Assembly: GCA_003142535.1 (NCBI GenBank)
Contig: PLMQ01000068.1
Location: 16,048 to 80,047 of the forward strand
From: Syntrophaceae bacterium
GTDB lineage: Bacteria; Desulfobacterota; Syntrophia; Syntrophales; Smithellaceae
Reading direction: 5' to 3'
Length of the DNA: 64,000 nt
Below the pieces are notes generated by a model. It was not told the origin of the DNA. It ran no database searches and saw only the letters and a program-made list of their open reading frames with translations. Position 1 is the stretch's first letter; each line of letters starts with the position of its first letter. The position numbers were made by a program, and so were the translations under genes. Positions 60,143-64,000 of this stretch are shown here, in pieces.

Positions 60143-60718
60143 ATGAAAAAGTCACTTGGTGCAAAAACGATCATTTATCCTGCTCCCGTATTAGTTATCG
60201 GTTCATACGATAAGAATGGAAAACCAAATGTAATGACCGCAGCATGGGGCGGCATATGTTGTTCTTCCCCGCCCTGTTTAACCGTATCGTTGAGAAAGGC
60301 CACATATACATATGCTAATATCTGCGAACGGAAGGCTTTTACAATAAATTTGCCTTCGGAAAAACATATTGAGTATGCTGATTATTTCGGAATAAGCTCC
60401 GGCAGGGATGAAGACAAGTTCTCCCGAAGCGGATTAACTCCTGTAAAAAGCGATCTGGTGGATGCTCCTTATGTCGAGGAATTTCCGTTCATCCTTGAAT
60501 GCCGGCTCATTCATACACATGAGATTGGACTTCATACGCAGTTTATTGGAGAGATTCTGGATATTAAAGCAAATGAAGATGTCTTGGATGATAAGGGTGA
60601 CTTGTCAATAGAGAAGGTCAAGCCGATTATTTATGCCCCTGAATATGGCTATTATTTTGGTCTGGGCAAGAAGCTGGGTAAAGCACATTCCATAGGGGAA
60701 AGAATGAACAAAAAGTAG
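60143..60718 (+). CDS. Flavin reductase-like FMN-binding protein
   Basis: 191 aa split-barrel flavoprotein: [40 protein letters not shown] and [19 protein letters not shown] are the DIM6/NTAB family blocks. Such proteins reduce or carry flavin, or act on small substrates with reduced FMN. Complete and with a ribosome-binding site, unlike the relics around it; it looks like a chromosomal gene caught up in the rearranged region. Confidence 0.88.
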   Translation: MKKSLGAKTIIYPAPVLVIGSYDKNGKPNVMTAAWGGICCSSPPCLTVSLRKATYTYANICERKAFTINLPSEKHIEYADYFGISSGRDEDKFSRSGLTPVKSDLVDAPYVEEFPFILECRLIHTHEIGLHTQFIGEILDIKANEDVLDDKGDLSIEKVKPIIYAPEYGYYFGLGKKLGKAHSIGERMNKK

Positions 60719-60783
60719 TCATCATCATTAGCAGGACAATGGTTTTATTTGATCCCATAAGCTCTATCCATAATCAAAAAATT

Positions 60784-60853
60784 ATTTTATAAAAATTCCC
60801 GCTTAAAGGAAGAACTGTTTTTGTGCTTTTTGTATACAAATTGAAAAATTGGG
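60784..60853. repeat. Degenerate ~70-bp repeat, copy 2
   Basis: Counterpart of 30603-30673; the last ~25 bases are nearly identical (TTTTGTATACAAATTGAAAA and onward). Precedes the 60921 gene. Confidence 0.5.
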
Positions 60854-60920
60854 CTTATCCTACGGATGGTATATTGGTAATGCGTTTATATACAAACTCC
60901 GCAAATCTTTCTTTAAAACA

Positions 60921-61172
60921 ATGACCCTCATAGAATCCATTTATGAAATCAAATCCGCTGTCCTTGATCTCGCGAGGTACACACCATCAAAAGATGCAAT
61001 CGTAAAAAAGAAGGTTCAGGAAAAATACTTGAAGTTGATTGACATGTTCTTTCGAGAGAATGAAAGTTTGGTAAAACCTGAACAGAGGTATTCCTGTTTG
61101 CAGGACATGAATTATTTTGTGAGGCTGATGGATGAAGCGGTCGAGCATTATTATTTGGAAGTGGAGGAATGA
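60921..61172 (+). CDS. Small helical protein of unknown function
   Basis: 83 aa from ATG 60921: MTLIESIYEIKSAVLDLARY then helices (VQEKYLKLIDMFFRENESLV, DMNYFVRLMDEAVEHYYLEV). The open frame continues upstream to 60849 as LGLSYGWYIGNAFIYKLRKS, which by eye recalls the SYxGW...YxLRK tail of DGR or retron reverse transcriptases, so the true gene may be a remnant fusion. No ribosome-binding site precedes either start. Fragments of the same sequence occur at 59354 and 59912. Confidence 0.4.
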   Translation: MTLIESIYEIKSAVLDLARYTPSKDAIVKKKVQEKYLKLIDMFFRENESLVKPEQRYSCLQDMNYFVRLMDEAVEHYYLEVEE

Positions 61173-61180
61173 TGCAGTTA

Positions 61181-62104
61181 TTACTTTTTTTCCAATTCTT
61201 CGTCTAAAAACATGCCTCTGATTTGCCTAATATATAAAAACAATCCATTGACCATGTCTGTAATTATTTCATCATTTAATAGTTTTAAGTCAAAAGAATT
61301 CGAGCATTTTTCTTTGATCTGATTATTATGGCCATTAAACGACGGCTGCAAAAATTTTTTTTCAATTTCACTGAAACAACTATGGATATGTTTGATCAGA
61401 ATGTACTTCATATTATTAATTGACTCGCCTTTAAGTGTGCGCTCGAATATTTTAAAACCTATTTCTATTATTTTGTAGGCTTCATTTTCGTCAAACATTT
61501 TAATTTTTAAAATATGACTTATAAAATCCATTGATATTTTATCACTTTTTTTTAATTTTCTGCCTTGTTTTATAGACGGGTCGCTTACAAATGGAACACC
61601 TAATGATAGAGCTATTGCCCTCGGTGATTTTCCAGTGCTTTCAGCAATTATTTGAATGGCCCTTCTTGGATGATTGCCGGCTTGAACCAGTTGTTGATAT
61701 TGATCTCGCCTTAAATATTTTATTATAGAATCAAAATTTTTATATTTTGCAAAATCAAAAATATGGCGTTTCAGCTTTCTGTCAACGCTATAGTTATTGT
61801 TATTATCAAAATATCCTGGAAAAAGGGGACTATCCTGATCAACGGGGTGCTTTTTCTGAATAAGATACTTGATATGTGAATTCAGAATGCTTTCTAGAGA
61901 AGCTTCGGTTTTTCTTGGACTCTTATTTATATCAAACTCTATAAATGGCAGGATATTGCTACCGACATAGACATCGCCTATCTTCAATTTACAGATTCTT
62001 TTCTCTGGGAAATAGTAGGCCAAATTCAGTAACGTGTTGAGTTCAGTTCTATCAATTTTAGCCTTAGACGTTATTTTACCCTGATCCTTCAATAGATCCT
62101 GCAT
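61181..62104 (-). CDS. Degenerate tyrosine-recombinase-like protein
   Basis: 307 aa. LNTLLNLAYYFPEKRICKLK then IGDV, KTEASLESILNSHIKYLIQK, and AGNHPRRAIQIIAESTGKSP followed by LSLGVP run in the order of integrase boxes (…L-I-G-D…, KT…, H-x-RR…, G-x-S…LG), but the catalytic Arg, His and Tyr are not in their places. It is divergent from the excisionase-like gene, with the shared 36-bp element between them. Possibly an inactive integrase recruited as a regulator. The family call is tentative. Confidence 0.4.
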   Translation of the reverse strand: MQDLLKDQGKITSKAKIDRTELNTLLNLAYYFPEKRICKLKIGDVYVGSNILPFIEFDINKSPRKTEASLESILNSHIKYLIQKKHPVDQDSPLFPGYFDNNNNYSVDRKLKRHIFDFAKYKNFDSIIKYLRRDQYQQLVQAGNHPRRAIQIIAESTGKSPRAIALSLGVPFVSDPSIKQGRKLKKSDKISMDFISHILKIKMFDENEAYKIIEIGFKIFERTLKGESINNMKYILIKHIHSCFSEIEKKFLQPSFNGHNNQIKEKCSNSFDLKLLNDEIITDMVNGLFLYIRQIRGMFLDEELEKK

Positions 62105-62143
62105 ATTTGAGATTCCTTTTATGTCGATCGGAATAGTTACACT

Positions 62144-62179
62144 TCATGTCCTTTTTTTACCCCGGTCTTAACAAACTAT
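62144..62179 (+). promoter_or_regulatory. Control element shared with the RepA promoter (right copy)
   Basis: 28 of 36 bases identical to 4415-4450, with the first 18 exact. Between the divergent degenerate-integrase and excisionase-like genes. Confidence 0.5.
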
Positions 62180-62203
62180 AAAAGTTTGAGGAGATCGAGG
62201 ATA

Positions 62204-62467
62204 ATGAACATTAATGAAGAGCAATATCTGACAGTAAAAGAACTTAGTGGAAAAATCAAGTATTCCCAACAGAGCATCTATAATATGATTCATAATGAGA
62301 TTTTTATCAAAGATAGGCATTACATAAAACCTAGCCGCAAGAAGATTCTTTTTTTATGGACAGCCGTTCAAGTTTGGCTGGAATCACCAAGAGAAGAAAC
62401 TGCTAAAATTAAAGACACATCCCGTACAGAATCAACCACAAAAAATCAAAGCTTAATCAATATTTAA
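62204..62467 (+). CDS. Excisionase/AlpA-like HTH protein
   Basis: 87 aa from ATG 62204 (GAGGAGATCGAGG upstream). YLTVKELSGKIKYSQQSIYN is a helix-turn-helix like MerR/excisionase (HTH_17), followed by RKKILFLWTAVQVWLESPRE, the wing plus W-x-x-VxxWL pattern. Next to the integrase, so a recombination directionality factor or regulator. About 94 bases before the integrase start. Confidence 0.75.
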   Translation: MNINEEQYLTVKELSGKIKYSQQSIYNMIHNEIFIKDRHYIKPSRKKILFLWTAVQVWLESPREETAKIKDTSRTESTTKNQSLINI

Positions 62468-62560
62468 TTAACAACCCTTTCTTTTATCTTTGCTTATCTG
62501 TTATAATCAAGACAGGTGAACTATCGATGGAAGGGAGGTGTATAGAAAGGAGCAGCAACA

Positions 62561-63865
62561 ATGACACAAGCAGTAGCGCTGGAAACAAATATTATTCCGT
62601 TTCCAGGCAAAGAGAAGGCTTCACGAAAAGCGGGTCTCAACAGAAATCGTGAGGGATCCGTTCGGAGTATCAACGGTAAATTATATGTCGATTTCATCTA
62701 TCTTGGGGACCGTGTTCGGGAAAAAGCTGGCCTCGATGATACTAAAGAAAATAATAAGCATGTCAGGCAGCAACTCGACAAGATAATTATGGCTATTAAA
62801 GCCGGAACTTTCAGGTTTGCCGAAGTTTTCCCTCAAAGTAACAAGAGGGACTATTTTAGAGGCAAGGAAAGCGAGGTTTATGGTCGGAAAAAGACACCCG
62901 TTGAAGTCAACGTAAAAGATTATGCCTGGCAATGGTATAATCGGTTAAGAGATTCGGGGCGTGTATCACAGAGAACTTTATACAGTTATAAAATGTATAT
63001 CAATCTTTACCTGGTTCCGTTCTTTGAAAAAATGAGCTTTGGTGATCTCAATATGATTATCTTTGAGAAATTCAATGTCTGGGCAAAAATACAGCATTAT
63101 AAGGGTAAGGCAATTGGTAACGAAACCGTTAATAAGATTTTTGTACCCTTAAAGATGATCTGTATGAGTGCTACAAACGAATTCAGGTGGGTTGATTATA
63201 CACCATTTTTTGGATTCAAGAGGTTGCCGGCAGAAGGGGATGCTTATGAAAGGATTTTGCCCTTTTCAATTAATGAACAGAAAATATTGATTGAAAACAT
63301 GCCCGACCACTGGAAGCCATATTTCCAATTTGCATTTTGCTCCGGTCTTCGTCAAGGGGAACAGATTGGATTAAAGCCTGATGACATTGATTGGGGAGAG
63401 CAAATCGTCCATATCCGGCGAGCTATAACCAAAGATGAAAATGGTAAAACGATGGAAGGTCCCACAAAGAATAAACATAGCCGCCGATCAATAAAAATGA
63501 CGCCGGTTATGTATAATGCTCTGAAAGCACAACAGGTGATACATGAAAAAATTAAAAGCGAGTACTTTTTTTGTACTCCAGAGGGTAATTTAATTCATCC
63601 CCCAAACTTGAGAAAAAGAATATGGATACCGGCGCTTCACAGTGCAAAATTTCAGTACAGGGAAATGAAGCAGACTCGCCATACCTTTGCTACTATTGCC
63701 TTGAGTTGCGGAGAAAACCCTCTTTGGATTGCCAAAGTTATGGGGCACAGAGACACAAATATGATCATCAAAGTTTATAGCAAATACGTTGAAAATGCCT
63801 CTGATTCAAAGGATGGAACAATGATCAATTTTGCATATCAGAATGCAATGAGTAAAGAAGAGTAA
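62561..63865 (+). CDS. int: Tyrosine recombinase (integrase)
   Basis: 434 aa. An N-terminal arm-binding region (GLNRNREGSVRSINGKLYVD) is followed by a SAM-like core-binding domain (YAWQWYNRLRDSGRVSQRTL) and the catalytic domain: Arg in SGLRQGEQIGLKPDDID (about 261), Lys in TKNKHSRRSIKM, the box MKQTRHTFATIAL (about 368-380, with K in the HxxR first position, as in some families), GHRDTNMI, and Tyr in KVYSKYV (about 403). Its 3' end lies 94 bases from the right att site, as usual for tRNA-specific island integrases. Confidence 0.95.
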   Translation: MTQAVALETNIIPFPGKEKASRKAGLNRNREGSVRSINGKLYVDFIYLGDRVREKAGLDDTKENNKHVRQQLDKIIMAIKAGTFRFAEVFPQSNKRDYFRGKESEVYGRKKTPVEVNVKDYAWQWYNRLRDSGRVSQRTLYSYKMYINLYLVPFFEKMSFGDLNMIIFEKFNVWAKIQHYKGKAIGNETVNKIFVPLKMICMSATNEFRWVDYTPFFGFKRLPAEGDAYERILPFSINEQKILIENMPDHWKPYFQFAFCSGLRQGEQIGLKPDDIDWGEQIVHIRRAITKDENGKTMEGPTKNKHSRRSIKMTPVMYNALKAQQVIHEKIKSEYFFCTPEGNLIHPPNLRKRIWIPALHSAKFQYREMKQTRHTFATIALSCGENPLWIAKVMGHRDTNMIIKVYSKYVENASDSKDGTMINFAYQNAMSKEE

Positions 63866-63881
63866 GAATTAGTAACAAACT

Positions 63882-63902
63882 TTATGGCAAATTTATGGCA
63901 AA
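63882..63902 (+). repeat. Right candidate integrase arm-binding sites
   Basis: Two copies of TTATGGCAAA separated by one base, in the same orientation as the pair at 4073-4093; 57 bases from the right att core. Confidence 0.7.
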
Positions 63903-63907
63903 ATACC

Positions 63908-63951
63908 AAAAAAAAAGAGTTACAAACCATCAGTACAATTTGTAAACTCTT
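63908..63951 (-). terminator. Island-supplied terminator for the reconstituted tRNA-Lys
   Basis: On the minus strand AAGAGTTTACAAA / TTTGTAACTCTT (one bulged base, 12-base loop) followed by eight or nine Ts. It stands where the tRNA's own terminator was before integration. Confidence 0.7.
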
Positions 63952-63959
63952 GATTTCGT

Positions 63960-64000
63960 TGGTGGGCCGTGCGGGGATTGAACCCGCGGCCAACGGATTA
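63960..64000 (-). tRNA. 3' part of the reconstituted tRNA-Lys gene (right att, continues beyond window)
   Basis: Same T-arm and CCA end as the left remnant, running off at the anticodon loop (…TAA). It differs at two positions from the left copy: acceptor 3' strand ACGGCCC instead of ACGACCC, and variable loop TGGCC instead of TGGTC. If the 5' half is that of the original gene, the acceptor stem would carry a U-G pair at 4:69. Confidence 0.85.

Larger units (their letters stand above)
3890..64000. mobile_element. Genomic island of about 60 kb integrated in tRNA-Lys
   Basis: Bounded by the tRNA-Lys 3' remnant at 3890-3934 and the partial tRNA at 63960-64000. A tyrosine integrase (62561-63865) reads towards the right att, with an excisionase-like gene just before it. 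Paired 10-bp repeats lie near both ends. Contents fit a mobile element: RepA-like ATPase, primase-helicase, SSB, annealing protein, restriction-modification, AIPR and toxin-antitoxin genes. No relaxase, coupling protein, T4SS, capsid or terminase gene was recognised. Several chromosomal-looking genes (pilT, rhomboid, MltG-like, SemiSWEET) are carried as cargo. Whether it is one element or a composite is not decided by the sequence. Confidence 0.88.

Noticed and set aside
1..64000. CRISPR array
   Set aside because: No regularly spaced direct repeats and no cas genes; Cas4-like proteins belong to recombination or DUF2779 contexts.
1..64000. DGR reverse transcriptase and template repeat in the window
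   Set aside because: No ORF shows the RT palm motifs and I found no second copy of either variable region.
3890..64000. Prophage or integrative conjugative element
   Set aside because: No capsid, portal, terminase, relaxase, coupling protein or T4SS genes recognised.

Overview
The window reads as an AT-rich Gram-negative chromosome, probably of the Desulfobacterota/Syntrophales type. That placement is inferred from the core-gene cluster, the lipoprotein-rich gene content, PilT and the overall protein character, not from any 16S rRNA. Bases 1-3800 are ordinary chromosome. On the minus strand lie rpmH, rnpA, yidD, yidC and the 5' part of jag/khpB, followed by a broken small lipoprotein gene and a PaaI-type thioesterase.

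Almost everything after that is one integrated genomic island of about 60 kb (3890 to beyond 64000). Its left edge is a 45-nt 3' remnant of a tRNA-Lys(UUU) gene, with the original tRNA terminator just outside it. Its right edge is a matching tRNA 3' end running off the window, preceded by a new terminator. A tyrosine integrase, an excisionase-like HTH protein and a degenerate integrase-like protein sit at the right end. Paired 10-bp repeats close to both att copies look like integrase arm sites. I see no relaxase, type IV secretion or virion genes, so the island is probably mobilised or excised passively, or is a satellite-like element.

Layout inside the island: (a) 4.4-12.7 kb, replication and early genes: RepA-like ATPase, a TGT/DpdA-like protein, YbjN-like and DUF4262-like proteins, an FGE-fold protein with a diversity-generating-retroelement (DGR) type variable C-terminus, an RHH protein and a primase-helicase; then a ~355-bp imperfect palindrome. 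(b) 13.7-17.3 kb, a lipoprotein operon (CsgG-like, small PEGA-like, DUF4810, GNA1162/DUF799) ending in a DUF1566 lipoprotein whose C-terminus also looks DGR-diversified. (c) 17.9-27 kb, a nuclease-like gene, RHH proteins, a radical SAM enzyme, PilT, a WYL regulator, a DUF2779 nuclease and relics of a response-regulator/lipoprotein locus. (d) 27.1-33.3 kb, a WYL regulator and double-AAA ATPase sharing a putative operator, and an AIPR nuclease. (e) 33.6-39.1 kb, membrane/TPR proteins, a rhomboid, an MltG-like protein lacking the catalytic Glu, and an HU/IHF protein. (f) 39.2-47 kb, a recombination module: SSB, SWIM/Rad52-like annealing protein, RecB-like nuclease, UvrD-like helicase, a BglII-like protein, SemiSWEET and DUF932. 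(g) 47-57 kb, a defence operon: Vsr, 5mC methyltransferase, MORC/MutL-like GHKL ATPase, Z1 helicase, PD-(D/E)XK protein, AIPR protein and HNH nuclease, behind a leader mini-ORF with a hairpin. (h) 57-61.2 kb, a Nuc/PLD nuclease, a TIGR04255-antitoxin-PIN operon, and a graveyard of duplicated gene fragments.

The most interesting points are two putative DGR target genes on one island with no reverse transcriptase in view, one of them the terminal gene of a surface-lipoprotein operon; the long defence operon with its coupled leader; a predicted WYL operator pair; and an unusual 355-bp palindrome after the primase gene.
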